A stretch of 64,000 nt of DNA from Dryocola clanedunensis (GTDB lineage Bacteria; Pseudomonadota; Gammaproteobacteria; Enterobacterales; Enterobacteriaceae), in NCBI RefSeq assembly GCF_025215155.1, contig NZ_JALHAM010000122.1; one strand, 5' to 3'. This document shows, piece by piece, positions 40,470 to 48,866 of this stretch (within the stretch, counting starts at the first letter, position 1; each line of letters starts with the position of its first letter). The position numbers and the translations under genes are program-made. The notes beneath the pieces were generated by a model. It was not told where the DNA came from and ran no database searches. It worked only from the letters and a program-made list of their open reading frames with translations.

Positions 40470-42062
40470 ATGAAAATAAATATGACCGCGCTTGCACTCG
40501 CCGTGAGCGCACTTTCAGTCAGCGCTGGGGCAGCGGCTGGAACGCTGGTTTATTGTTCAGAAGGGTCGCCGGAGAACTTCAACCCGCAACTCTACACCTC
40601 GGGGACTAGCGTTGATGCAAGCGCAGTACCGGTCTATAACCGGCTGGTGGATTTCAAGGTTGGCACCACCGAACTCCAGCCGAGCCTTGCAGAAAGCTGG
40701 GACGTCAGCGAAGACGGCAAGGTGTATACCTTCCATCTGCGCAAAGGGGTGAAGTTCCAGAGCAACAAATATTTCAAGCCGGGCCGCGATTTTAACGCTG
40801 ATGATGTGATCTTCTCGTTCATGCGGCAGAAAGATCCAAAGCATCCTTACCACAACGTCTCTAACGGCAACTATTCCAACTTTGAAAGCCTGGAGTTTGG
40901 CTCGCTGATCACTGCCATTGACAAGGTTGATGACAATACGGTTCGCTTCACGCTGGCTCACCCGGAAGCGCCATTCATCGCCGATCTGGGGTGGTATTTT
41001 GCCTCCATTCTTTCCGCGGAATATGCGGATGCTATGTTAAAAGCGGGCACGCCGGAACGCGTGGATATGAACCCCATCGGCACCGGGCCGTTTGAGCTGA
41101 AGCAGTACCAGAAAGATTCCCGCATTTTGTTTACTGCCTTCCCGGAGTACTGGCAGGGCAAAGCAAAGCTCGACAGGCTAATTTTCTCCATTACGCCGGA
41201 CGCCTCCGTGCGCTATGCCAAGCTCGAGAAAAATGAGTGTCAGGTGATGCCGTTCCCGAACCCGGCAGATTTGCCGCGCATGAAGGAAAACAAAGATATC
41301 AATCTGATGCAGAAGGCGGGGCTGAATACCGGCTTCCTGGCGTTTAACACCCAGAAGCCACCGTTTGATAACGTCAAAGTCCGGCAGGCGCTGGCCCTGG
41401 CCATCAACAAACCTGCGATTATTGAAGCGGTATTCCACGGCACCGGAACCGCGGCGAAAAACCTGCTTCCTCCGGGAGTCTGGAGCGCCGATGACCAGCT
41501 GAAGGATTACGACTACGATCCGCAGAAAGCCAAAGCGCTGCTGAAAGAGGCAGGTTTTGCCAACGGCATGACGGTGGATCTGTGGGCGATGCCGGTTCAG
41601 CGGCCCTATAACCCGAACGCTAAGCGTATGGCGGAGATGATTCAGGCGGACTGGGCGAAGGTGGGCGTGAAGGCGAAAGTCGTCACCTACGAATGGGGTG
41701 AGTATCTCAAGCGCGTGAAGGACGGGGAGCATCAGGCGGCGCTGATGGGCTGGACGACGGCAACCGGCGACCCGGATAACTTCTTTGGCCCGCTGTTTAC
41801 CTGTACCGCTGCCGACGGTGGCTCTAACTCGTCAAAATGGTGCTACAAGCCGTTTGATAAGCTGATAATAGAGGCGCGAGCGGAAGGGGATCACGATAAG
41901 CGCGTGGCGCTGTACAAGGAAGCCCAGCAGATGATGCATGACCAGATGCCAGCGGTGATGATTGCCCACTCCACGATTTTCGAACCGGTACGCAAGAACG
42001 TCACGGGCTATGAAATCGATCCGTTCGGTAAACACATTTTTTATCAGGTGGATGTGAAGTAG
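40470..42062 (+). CDS. DppA-like dipeptide/haem-binding protein
   Basis: A 530-residue periplasmic binding protein of the SBP5 family. Signal peptide MKINMTALALAVSALSVSAGA; then LVYCSEGSPENFNPQLYTSG and the same SITPDASVRYAKLEKNECQV block as E. coli DppA. It is diverged enough from DppA, and without dppBCDF beside it, to be a paralogue. It would present peptides to a Dpp-type transporter. The divergent PepT-like gene suggests a peptide-use module. A strong bidirectional terminator follows. Confidence 0.87.
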   Translation: MKINMTALALAVSALSVSAGAAAGTLVYCSEGSPENFNPQLYTSGTSVDASAVPVYNRLVDFKVGTTELQPSLAESWDVSEDGKVYTFHLRKGVKFQSNKYFKPGRDFNADDVIFSFMRQKDPKHPYHNVSNGNYSNFESLEFGSLITAIDKVDDNTVRFTLAHPEAPFIADLGWYFASILSAEYADAMLKAGTPERVDMNPIGTGPFELKQYQKDSRILFTAFPEYWQGKAKLDRLIFSITPDASVRYAKLEKNECQVMPFPNPADLPRMKENKDINLMQKAGLNTGFLAFNTQKPPFDNVKVRQALALAINKPAIIEAVFHGTGTAAKNLLPPGVWSADDQLKDYDYDPQKAKALLKEAGFANGMTVDLWAMPVQRPYNPNAKRMAEMIQADWAKVGVKAKVVTYEWGEYLKRVKDGEHQAALMGWTTATGDPDNFFGPLFTCTAADGGSNSSKWCYKPFDKLIIEARAEGDHDKRVALYKEAQQMMHDQMPAVMIAHSTIFEPVRKNVTGYEIDPFGKHIFYQVDVK

Positions 42063-42080
42063 CGCGGATCTGCTAAACAA

Positions 42081-42116
42081 AAAGCCCTGTCGTTCAGCAA
42101 ACGGCAGGGCTTTTTT
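42081..42116. terminator. Bidirectional terminator
   Basis: AAAGCCCTGTCGTT pairs with AACGGCAGGGCTTT (one G-T pair), loop CAGCA, T run after and A run before. It ends the DppA-like transcript and, from the other side, the PTS operon. Confidence 0.9.
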
Positions 42117-42128
42117 GATAATCAACCG

Positions 42129-43493
42129 TCAGGTTGGGCTGCGTTCAACCACACCCTGAAGTTCAGCCTGCTGAGACTTCTGGCTGGCCTGCTCTTCACG
42201 GAATTTCAGGTTATCCCAGATGCGGAAGAAGGGGTAATACATCACCAGCGAAATCCCAAGGTTTACAATTTGCAGCACCGAGCCGGAGATGTGTCCGCCG
42301 GTTGCCAGATAGCCGCTGACGACAATTGGCGTGGTGAACGGCAGGGCGATACCGGCTGGTTTGGCTACCAGACCCGTCGTCATCGCAACGTATGAAACAA
42401 TGACCAGCACCACCGGCGTCAGGATAAACGGCACGACCAGGTAAGGGTTCATGACAATTGGGATGCCGAACACCATCGGCTCGCTGATATTAAACAGGCT
42501 GCCGGGCGCGGCGATTTTACCCAGCTGTTTCATCTGCGCGCTGCGGCTGCGGATAAGCATGAAGATCACCAGGCCTAACAGCGCGCCGGTGCCGCCGGGG
42601 GCAATCCATAAATCATAGAATTGCTGGGTAATAATGTGCGGAATCGGCAGGCCGTTCTGAAACGCCTCAAGGTTTTCCGACATGTTGCTCAGCCAGACCG
42701 GGCGGATAAACACCAGCACGATGGTGTCGCCATGCAGGCCCAGCATCCACAGAATGCCAATCAGCAGCACCGAGACAATCATCCCCGGCAGAGAGCCGCC
42801 GACGTGGCTCATTGGAATACCGACCAGGTCGGTGATCATGGTGTTGATATCGCCAAATGGCGTGGCTTCCACCAGCAGACGCAGCGCCAGCACCACGGCC
42901 AGCACGCAGAAGCCGGGGATCAGCGCGAGGAAGGATTTTGCCACCGCTGGCGGCACGCCCTCCGGCATGCGAATAACCAGGTTGCGATCGTTGATAAAGC
43001 GGTAAATTTCCGTCGACATCAGCGCGATGATGATGGCGACAAACAGCCCCTGGCTGCCAATCTGGCCCATCGGCACCACGCCTTTCACCAGCACGGCGGC
43101 GTCACCTGCCGCCGGGGTGAACATGATGTGCTGGGGAATGGTCATGATGAACGCTACCAGCGAAACGGCCCCGGCGGTCAGCGGGTCGAGGGTGCGGTAC
43201 TTTTCAGCCAGCCGGTAGGCGATACCAAAGGCGGAGATTATCGCCATGATGTCGTACGTTGCCTTCACCGGGTACAGCACTTTCTCCTGCCAGGCGGGGC
43301 CGAACAGGCCGCTCATCATCTGGGCATAGCCCGGCACCGGCAGGTAGGCAAAAATCAGGAAGAAAGAGCCGATAAGCATAAACGGCATGTTCAGAATGAT
43401 ACCGTCACGCACGGACAGCACGTGCTTTTGCCCGGCGATTTTCAGCGCGGTCGGCAGCACGTATTTTTCGATAATAGATTTACTCACTGACAC
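42129..43493 (-). CDS. PTS cellobiose/beta-glucoside-type IIC component
   Basis: About 454 residues, ten hydrophobic segments, Lac-family EIIC fold (LPTALKIAGQKHVLSVRDGI, ISEPMVFGIPIVMNPYLVVP). It translocates and phosphorylates a beta-glucoside or chitobiose-type sugar. There are three in-frame GTG starts at 43499, 43493 and 43487; 43493 has the best spacing from CAGGGGG. Last gene of the IIB - glycosidase - IIC operon. No IIA gene of the Lac family is visible nearby. Confidence 0.87.
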   Translation of the reverse strand: MSVSKSIIEKYVLPTALKIAGQKHVLSVRDGIILNMPFMLIGSFFLIFAYLPVPGYAQMMSGLFGPAWQEKVLYPVKATYDIMAIISAFGIAYRLAEKYRTLDPLTAGAVSLVAFIMTIPQHIMFTPAAGDAAVLVKGVVPMGQIGSQGLFVAIIIALMSTEIYRFINDRNLVIRMPEGVPPAVAKSFLALIPGFCVLAVVLALRLLVEATPFGDINTMITDLVGIPMSHVGGSLPGMIVSVLLIGILWMLGLHGDTIVLVFIRPVWLSNMSENLEAFQNGLPIPHIITQQFYDLWIAPGGTGALLGLVIFMLIRSRSAQMKQLGKIAAPGSLFNISEPMVFGIPIVMNPYLVVPFILTPVVLVIVSYVAMTTGLVAKPAGIALPFTTPIVVSGYLATGGHISGSVLQIVNLGISLVMYYPFFRIWDNLKFREEQASQKSQQAELQGVVERSPT

Positions 43494-43562
43494 AGACACC
43501 CCCTGCCCGGGGCAGAGCCTGCCGACCGGGTATTATTGTTATTTGGTTTTGGTGAACAGCAC

Positions 43563-44864
43563 TTATCTGGCGAACTGCGGCAGCCACGCTTTGTTAATAC
43601 TCAGGACTTCTTCAACCAGCGTGGACGCCAGGTTTACATCGCTGACCAGCGGGTTGGCGACCAGCGCCAGCAGCGCCTTTTGCTTATCGCCATGGACGGC
43701 GGCCTCAATGGTCAGCCGTTCAAAATCTTTTACCTGCTGGGTCAGGCCGTTCATCAGCGGCGACAGTTTGCCAAAAGCCAGAGGATGGGCGCCAAGGGCG
43801 TCAATGAGGCAGTTGGTTTCGATGACGGCATCGTCGGGCAGTCCCTGAATCGCCCCGTTGTTGGCGGTATTAACCACCATCTCAACCCCGAGGTTGTTAT
43901 GCAGGGCGTTGATCAGCTGCACGGCGACTTCAGAATAGAAAGAACCGCCGCGCTGGCTAAGCTCTTCCGGCTTGTGGTCAAGATTTGGATCGGCGTAGAG
44001 GGCAAACAGAGCGTCTTCGACCTTCATGACCTGTTCGGCGCGGGTGCCTTTAGTGTCGGCATCCTTCAGCTCATCCTCAACCATGGTGCGAGTCTGCCAG
44101 AAATAACGGTGATAAGGGCAGGGAATGGCACGCAGCGCACGCAGCAGATCCGCAGGCCACGGAATAGCCTTGATGTTGTTCATAGAGAGCTGTTCGCCGT
44201 CGCAAAGCATCTCAATGACTTCGTCCGTGGCGTCGCGACCGGCGGCCAGCACCTCATGTACCCAGACCATATGATTCAGGCCCGCAAAGCGCAGGGATAC
44301 CCGGTCGTACGGCAGCTTCAGCATATCGGCGATGGTGTGGTGCATGGTCACAGGGACGTTGCAAAGGCCAATAATTTTCGCCTTGCTGTAGCGTGAGACG
44401 GCCTCGGTGACGATGCCTGCCGGGTTGGTGAAGTTGATTATCCACGCATCCGGTGCCAGGCGTTCTACACGGCGGGCAATGTCCAGCATCACCGGAATCG
44501 TGCGCAGCGCTTTGGCAAAGCCGCCGACGCCCGTGGTTTCCTGGCCGAGCAGCTTATGGCTTAAGCCCAGGCGTTCGTCGGCAGCTCGGGCCGGTAGCTG
44601 TCCGACACGAAGCTGGGTTAAGACGAAGCTTGAGCCTGCAATGGCGCGGTCGGCATCGAAATGTACCGAGACTTTTACGGCCTCCAGCCCGTTGCGATCC
44701 AGCATGCGGCGAGCCAGCGCGGCGATAACCTCCACTTTCTGGCGGCCCGCTTCTACGTCCACCAGCGCCAGTTCCGTAATCGGCAGGGAAGCGTGGCGCG
44801 CAATCAGACCTTCAATCAGTTCCGGGGTATAGCTACTGCCCCCGCCAACAACGGTAATTTTCAT
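43563..44864 (-). CDS. 6-phospho-beta-glucosidase (GH4)
   Basis: A 433-residue family 4 glycosidase that needs NAD+ and Mn2+. NAD motif MKITVVGGGSSYTPELIEGL; metal site Cys/His in IGLCNVPVTMHHTIAD; INFTNPAGIVTEAVSRYS. It hydrolyses the phosphorylated disaccharide delivered by the PTS. Closest by name to CelF/LicH. ACGGAGACACCG precedes the ATG. Middle gene of the operon. Confidence 0.9.
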   Translation of the reverse strand: MKITVVGGGSSYTPELIEGLIARHASLPITELALVDVEAGRQKVEVIAALARRMLDRNGLEAVKVSVHFDADRAIAGSSFVLTQLRVGQLPARAADERLGLSHKLLGQETTGVGGFAKALRTIPVMLDIARRVERLAPDAWIINFTNPAGIVTEAVSRYSKAKIIGLCNVPVTMHHTIADMLKLPYDRVSLRFAGLNHMVWVHEVLAAGRDATDEVIEMLCDGEQLSMNNIKAIPWPADLLRALRAIPCPYHRYFWQTRTMVEDELKDADTKGTRAEQVMKVEDALFALYADPNLDHKPEELSQRGGSFYSEVAVQLINALHNNLGVEMVVNTANNGAIQGLPDDAVIETNCLIDALGAHPLAFGKLSPLMNGLTQQVKDFERLTIEAAVHGDKQKALLALVANPLVSDVNLASTLVEEVLSINKAWLPQFAR

Positions 44865-44911
44865 CGGTGTCTCCGTTAGTTTTAAATCGCGATACCCATA
44901 GTTCCTCTAAT

Positions 44912-45235
44912 TCACTGGCCTGAGGGGAGAGCCTCCATCATGGCGAGGGCTTTATCCAGCACGCGGTCGCCGCGCATGGTGCCGTAATCCATCATATCGA
45001 TAACGGCAACGGGCTTGCCGAGCGGGCCTGCAAGTTCCGTCAGTCGCGACAGTTCAAACTGTACCTGCGGACCAAGCAGCACGACATCCGCATGTTTTAG
45101 CTCACTCTCAATTTCCGCGACCGGGTAAGCATCGATAGCAACGTCCAGCGCGCGCTTTGCCGCTTCGTTTTTCATTTTCTGCACCAGCATGCTGGTGGAC
45201 ATTCCGGCGGCACAGCACAATACGATCTTTTTCAT
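44912..45235 (-). CDS. PTS Lac-family IIB component
   Basis: A 107-residue EIIB with the phospho-cysteine loop LCCAAGMSTSMLVQKM (Cys8 the likely acceptor). I start at 45235 behind GCAGGAG. First gene of the operon, facing away from the RpiR regulator. It passes phosphate from a IIA domain to the sugar carried by IIC. Confidence 0.9.
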   Translation of the reverse strand: MKKIVLCCAAGMSTSMLVQKMKNEAAKRALDVAIDAYPVAEIESELKHADVVLLGPQVQFELSRLTELAGPLGKPVAVIDMMDYGTMRGDRVLDKALAMMEALPSGQ

Positions 45236-45253
45236 CACAACTCCTGCGGGGTT

Positions 45254-45268
45254 TGAAAACATATTTCA
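45254..45268. promoter_or_regulatory. RpiR-type operator copy 1
   Basis: TGAAAACATATTTCA, palindromic, in the IIB gene leader. Shares TGAAAA...TTTCA with the two copies below. Confidence 0.5.
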
Positions 45269-45295
45269 TACATTAGCGGTTTTACGCAGCATGTA

Positions 45296-45310
45296 TGAAA
45301 ATTATTTTCA
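45296..45310. promoter_or_regulatory. RpiR-type operator copy 2
   Basis: TGAAAATTATTTTCA, nearly perfect palindrome, 61 bases ahead of the IIB start. Probably the main site over the PTS promoter. Confidence 0.6.
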
Positions 45311-45439
45311 TGAGTGTGATCGCCGTTGGATTCTGGTGCTGAGGCGGGTTTAGGACGGTTGGAGTGTGATCTGGTTAAAGAAAATCATGATTATTGCGGT
45401 GAAGGCTCAGGAAAAAGGCAGAGGCTTGTCTGAAGAAAT

Positions 45440-45454
45440 TGAAAAATATTTTCA
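45440..45454. promoter_or_regulatory. RpiR-type operator copy 3
   Basis: TGAAAAATATTTTCA, nearly perfect palindrome, 58 bases ahead of the regulator start; suited to autoregulation. Confidence 0.6.
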
Positions 45455-45511
45455 ATGATCTATGATGAAATTTATCGTCACGCTGTCGCCCCAATAAGGA
45501 ACCAACCCACA

Positions 45512-46609
45512 ATGGATATTGTTTACCAGCTGGTGAATGGGTTATCCGGACTGCCTGCCCAGGAGTCGCGTCTTGCGCGCTTCTTCCTGGAAAATTTCGC
45601 TCAGGTTCCTGAGTCGACAATGGAGGAGCTGGCGGCTCAGGCTGGGGTCAGTCCGGCTACGCTGCACCATTTTGCCCGCAGCATAGGTTGCGCGGATATC
45701 AATGATTTCCTGGGGCGAGTTAAGCATCAGCAGCAAGAGGCCGGTGCCACATCTTTACCATCACCCTCCAGAATGCTGGGTGACGCCGCCTGGGTAGAGC
45801 CAGCTTCGCTACAAAAACTGGCTGCCCATGCAGGCGTGGGCAGCGACATCCTGGAGAGGTTCACACACTCTCTCGGCAAGGAGACGGCTGGGGATCTTCT
45901 CGAGCAGATCCGCAGTCGTCTTCCTGATTTCAGCCAGCAGGAAGCGCGGGTGGCGCAGACCATCCTTGATGATGTCGCTTTTGCCTCTTCGGCGACGATT
46001 GACCAGCTGGCGAATGCCGCTGGCGTTAGCCCGGCTACCATCACGCGTTTTGCGCGCGCGGCGGGCTGCGACGATATCCGGGACCTGCGCATGAAACTTG
46101 CTCAGGCCAACACGCCAGCCCCGTCGGGGACATTGCCGCAGGCCTGGAGGGAGAAGCTTCATGGTATAAACGGCGCGCTGGTTTCTCAGCTTGGCGATTT
46201 GCCACCTGCTACGCTGCAAAAGGCAGTGACTGCCTTAAAAGAGGCCCGCGGTGTTCACATCTTTAGCGCTGGCGCAGCGGACACGCCTTTCGCCAGCCTT
46301 CTGCAATACCGCCTGCTGACTCAAAGCTGCCCCGCAACGCTCTGTCTGGAACCGGCGTTAATGAGTATTACGGCAGCAATGTTCCATGAAGGACAAACAC
46401 TGATTATTGTCGCGGGGGGGCATCCTGAAGCGGCTTTACTTGCTGCGGCGCATCAGGCCAGGCAGCAGGGGGCTGCGGTTATTGTGATTGCCCCTCACCA
46501 CAGCGAGCTTATCGCCAAAAAAGATATCGTCTTACCCCTGATTGACTCCCGCTACGGCACGTTACTCATCATCGATCTTTTATGTGGGGGATTGCTGGTC
46601 GGAAACTAA
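45512..46609 (+). CDS. RpiR-family regulator with repeated HTH units and SIS domain
   Basis: A 365-residue regulator, longer than usual (about 285). Two full RpiR HTH domains are visible: residues about 5-70 (STMEELAAQAGVSPATLHHF) and about 130-200 (ATIDQLANAAGVSPATITRF). Between them, residues about 95-135 (ASLQKLAAHAGVGSDILERF) form a partial third unit. The C-terminal half is a SIS domain (GVHIFSAGAADTPFASLLQ, QTLIIVAGGHPEAALLAAAH). It is divergent from the PTS operon and three alike palindromes lie between. It likely represses the operon until the phosphosugar binds. AAGGA is 11 bases ahead of the chosen ATG. Confidence 0.85.
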   Translation: MDIVYQLVNGLSGLPAQESRLARFFLENFAQVPESTMEELAAQAGVSPATLHHFARSIGCADINDFLGRVKHQQQEAGATSLPSPSRMLGDAAWVEPASLQKLAAHAGVGSDILERFTHSLGKETAGDLLEQIRSRLPDFSQQEARVAQTILDDVAFASSATIDQLANAAGVSPATITRFARAAGCDDIRDLRMKLAQANTPAPSGTLPQAWREKLHGINGALVSQLGDLPPATLQKAVTALKEARGVHIFSAGAADTPFASLLQYRLLTQSCPATLCLEPALMSITAAMFHEGQTLIIVAGGHPEAALLAAAHQARQQGAAVIVIAPHHSELIAKKDIVLPLIDSRYGTLLIIDLLCGGLLVGN

Positions 46610-47049
46610 GGTTACCGCCTCAATCCTTTCTGCATCCGGCGAAACAACAACGCCCTGATGTTAATAATTGTTTATAAATATAAATCTCTATTTATTATTG
46701 CTGAATTATAAGTTCACCACTGATTAATTATTTTAAGTCCATGTTTCGCATCACCGCCGCGCGCCCGCTTTGTTTCTGTTTTATATAAATTAACATCCAT
46801 GTTTGTTTGTCGTTGATATCTCCTGACGCCAATTTAATAGTTATGCTGCTATTAAATTTTATGGGATTTAATGTTAATTTTGAGAGGGTGTTTAATAAGG
46901 GTTGTTGATTAAATATCCATTTAATTGGCCTGGAGTGCTATATAACTTAGACAATATCTCAATTTGTGACAAATCAAGACAGCCTCATAGTTTGCATGGA
47001 TTTCATTTGCTATAACAGCGCCGCTTACATGCTATTACAGGGAATATTC
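46610..47049. other. AT-rich intergenic stretch
   Basis: 440 bases, markedly AT-rich against the flanking genes, with no supported gene. It ends in a promoter for the lipoprotein gene: extended -10 TGCTATAAC at 47008-47016. ATTAAAT/ATTTAAT arms near 46850-46870 are noted. Such islands often bind H-NS. Confidence 0.5.
47008..47016 (+). promoter_or_regulatory. Extended -10 promoter of the lipoprotein gene
   Basis: TGCTATAAC about 34 bases before the ATG at 47050; the -35 (TAGTTT, 17 bases upstream) is poor, as usual for extended -10 promoters. The position rules out the longer reading frame from 46966. Confidence 0.5.
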
Positions 47050-47712
47050 ATGCGCACTTCAATGCTATTTAAAGCAGCCTGCCTGACAGGCCTGCTGGCT
47101 CTTACTGGCTGCGCGTCTAAAGTGACGTCGCCCGAAAAATATTCAGGTTTTTTAAAGGATTATTCAGGCCTTCAGGAAACTACCTCCCATACGGGTAAAA
47201 CCATTTTACGTTGGGTTTCAACAGATTTTAATAGTGACAACTATGACAGTCTTGTCTACAACCCGTTGACCTATTATCCAGTACCAAAACCAAATACCCA
47301 GCTGGGGCAGGATACGCTGGATAAAATTCTTAATTACGCAAACACCAAACTTAAGGCTGGTGCGGAAGAACGTATTAAGCTGGTTCGCACGCCGGGGCCA
47401 CACAGCCTTATCTTCCGTGGTGCAATTACCGGCGTAGACAGCAGCAAAGAAGGACTGCAGTTCTATGAGGTTATTCCGGTTGCCATGATTGTTGCCGGTA
47501 CGGAGATGGCAACGGGCCATCGCACCATGGATACCAGCCTTTATTTTGAAGGTGAGCTGATTGATGCTTCCACCCACAAAGTTGTCATGAAAGTCGTGCG
47601 CAAGGGTGAGGGTAAAACCATTAATAACGAAAGCGCGCCGATCACGGTTGAATCTCTAAAAGGCGTGATTGACGATATGGCGACGGATGCTTCGATGTTT
47701 GACGTTAAATAA
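47050..47712 (+). CDS. DUF3313-type outer-membrane lipoprotein
   Basis: A 220-residue lipoprotein: signal with lipobox LALTGC (Cys21) followed by Ala, so destined for the outer membrane. The body (GFLKDYSGLQ, KAGAEERIKLVRTPGPHSLIFRGAITGV, VIPVAMIVAGTEMATG) fits the DUF3313 family, whose role is unknown. Start at 47050 (CAGGGAATATTC upstream) agrees with the lipobox distance and with the promoter. Monocistronic between terminators; base composition is lower in GC than neighbours. Confidence 0.8.
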   Translation: MRTSMLFKAACLTGLLALTGCASKVTSPEKYSGFLKDYSGLQETTSHTGKTILRWVSTDFNSDNYDSLVYNPLTYYPVPKPNTQLGQDTLDKILNYANTKLKAGAEERIKLVRTPGPHSLIFRGAITGVDSSKEGLQFYEVIPVAMIVAGTEMATGHRTMDTSLYFEGELIDASTHKVVMKVVRKGEGKTINNESAPITVESLKGVIDDMATDASMFDVK

Positions 47713-47719
47713 CGTCATT

Positions 47720-47751
47720 AAAGAAGGAAAAAGTGTGGTTTTCCTTCTTTG
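47720..47751 (+). terminator. Terminator of the lipoprotein gene
   Basis: AAGAAGGAAAA / TTTTCCTTCTT stem with loop AGTGTGG. Confidence 0.8.
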
Positions 47752-47761
47752 TCAGCAATCT

Positions 47762-47784
47762 AAGGGAGCGGTGCTCCCTTTTTT
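47762..47784. terminator. Second hairpin, shared with the EamA gene end
   Basis: AAGGGAGC/GCTCCCTT stem with loop GGT and a T run; it overlaps the stop codon of the opposite EamA gene. Confidence 0.75.
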
Positions 47785-48688
47785 ATACCGCGCGTTTACG
47801 AAGCAAAAAACCTTTAAACATCCCTGGTCTTGAGAACATGACCAGATTGCCCAGCAGAATCATCGCCAGGCCGATAACGGCATTACTGTGCCAGACGTAA
47901 CCCTCATAAACCGTCGATAAACTCAGCGCCACCAGTGGGAACAGCAGTGTACTGTAGGCCGCCTGACCCGCACCAATGCGCCCGACCAGCGTGAAATAAG
48001 CGCCGAATGCGATGACCGATCCGAAAATGGCCAGATAGAAAAGGGAGCCGAGATAGCGTGCTGTCAACTCGGGCATAAACGAATCCCCCCGCGCCAGCGC
48101 AACGATACCCATCATGACCGCGCCGTAGAACATCGCGTAGGTATTCGTTGAGAGCGTCTCCAGCCCCCGGCGCTGGTGGCGAGTGCTGATCATATTACCC
48201 ATCGAGAAGCCAAACGTGCCCAGTGCGCTCAGGCCGATGCCGGTCAGCAGCGAAGGAGCTAGCTGCGTGGCAACCAAATCGTGCCAGAACAGCGCAATGA
48301 CACCGGCAATGCCAAGCACGGCGGCAGGCAGCAAATTGGGGTGCGGGCGCTGGCGAAAGAACAGCATGCTGTTAACGGCGTTGAACAGCACCGCCATCGA
48401 AAAAATCACCGACTCGAGACCGGAGCTTATCCAGGCGGCGGCGTGATAAAAACAAAAGAAGTTGAAGCCGAAAACGCATGCCCCCTGCAGCACGCAGAAA
48501 AGATGATCGTGCAGGCTAATTCGCCTTAAGCGCCCGAGTGATGTCAGGACAATCACCATTACCGCCGCCGCGACGGCAAATCGCCAGAATATTGAAACCG
48601 GTACGGAAACCACACCCTGCTGCATGTAAATGGCCAGCCACGTCGTTCCCCAAATCACTACCACCAGAATATAAAGCAAAGCGTTCAT
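47783..48688 (-). CDS. EamA/DMT-family exporter
   Basis: A 301-residue ten-helix drug/metabolite transporter with two EamA halves (N-terminal VVVIWGTTWLAIYMQQG; C-terminal GSVIAFGAYFTLVGRIGAGQAAYSTLLFPLVAL, about residues 225-257). Members export amino acids or metabolites. Start at 48688 with CGGAG upstream. Divergent from an AraC regulator, which probably controls it. Substrate unknown. Confidence 0.85.
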   Translation of the reverse strand: MNALLYILVVVIWGTTWLAIYMQQGVVSVPVSIFWRFAVAAAVMVIVLTSLGRLRRISLHDHLFCVLQGACVFGFNFFCFYHAAAWISSGLESVIFSMAVLFNAVNSMLFFRQRPHPNLLPAAVLGIAGVIALFWHDLVATQLAPSLLTGIGLSALGTFGFSMGNMISTRHQRRGLETLSTNTYAMFYGAVMMGIVALARGDSFMPELTARYLGSLFYLAIFGSVIAFGAYFTLVGRIGAGQAAYSTLLFPLVALSLSTVYEGYVWHSNAVIGLAMILLGNLVMFSRPGMFKGFLLRKRAV

Positions 48689-48866
48689 GTTGTTATCTCC
48701 GTCGAACAATGGCCCCAGTGTGCGGATAACTTCGCCGGCTTGCTTTCATCTGCCTGCGTGACTTGCATATTCTTGCGCATTTATTTCATCAGCTGCGGGG
48801 GAATGACTGGTAACAAGCCCTGGCACTCCATACACTAACGCTCTGGTTCCACACTGATACTTGCCC

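Noticed and set aside
42621..43490. 289-codon plus-strand frame opposite the PTS IIC gene
   Set aside because: Composition (His, Gln, Asn, Arg) is typical of the reverse strand of a membrane protein gene; the IIC gene on the other strand is clear.
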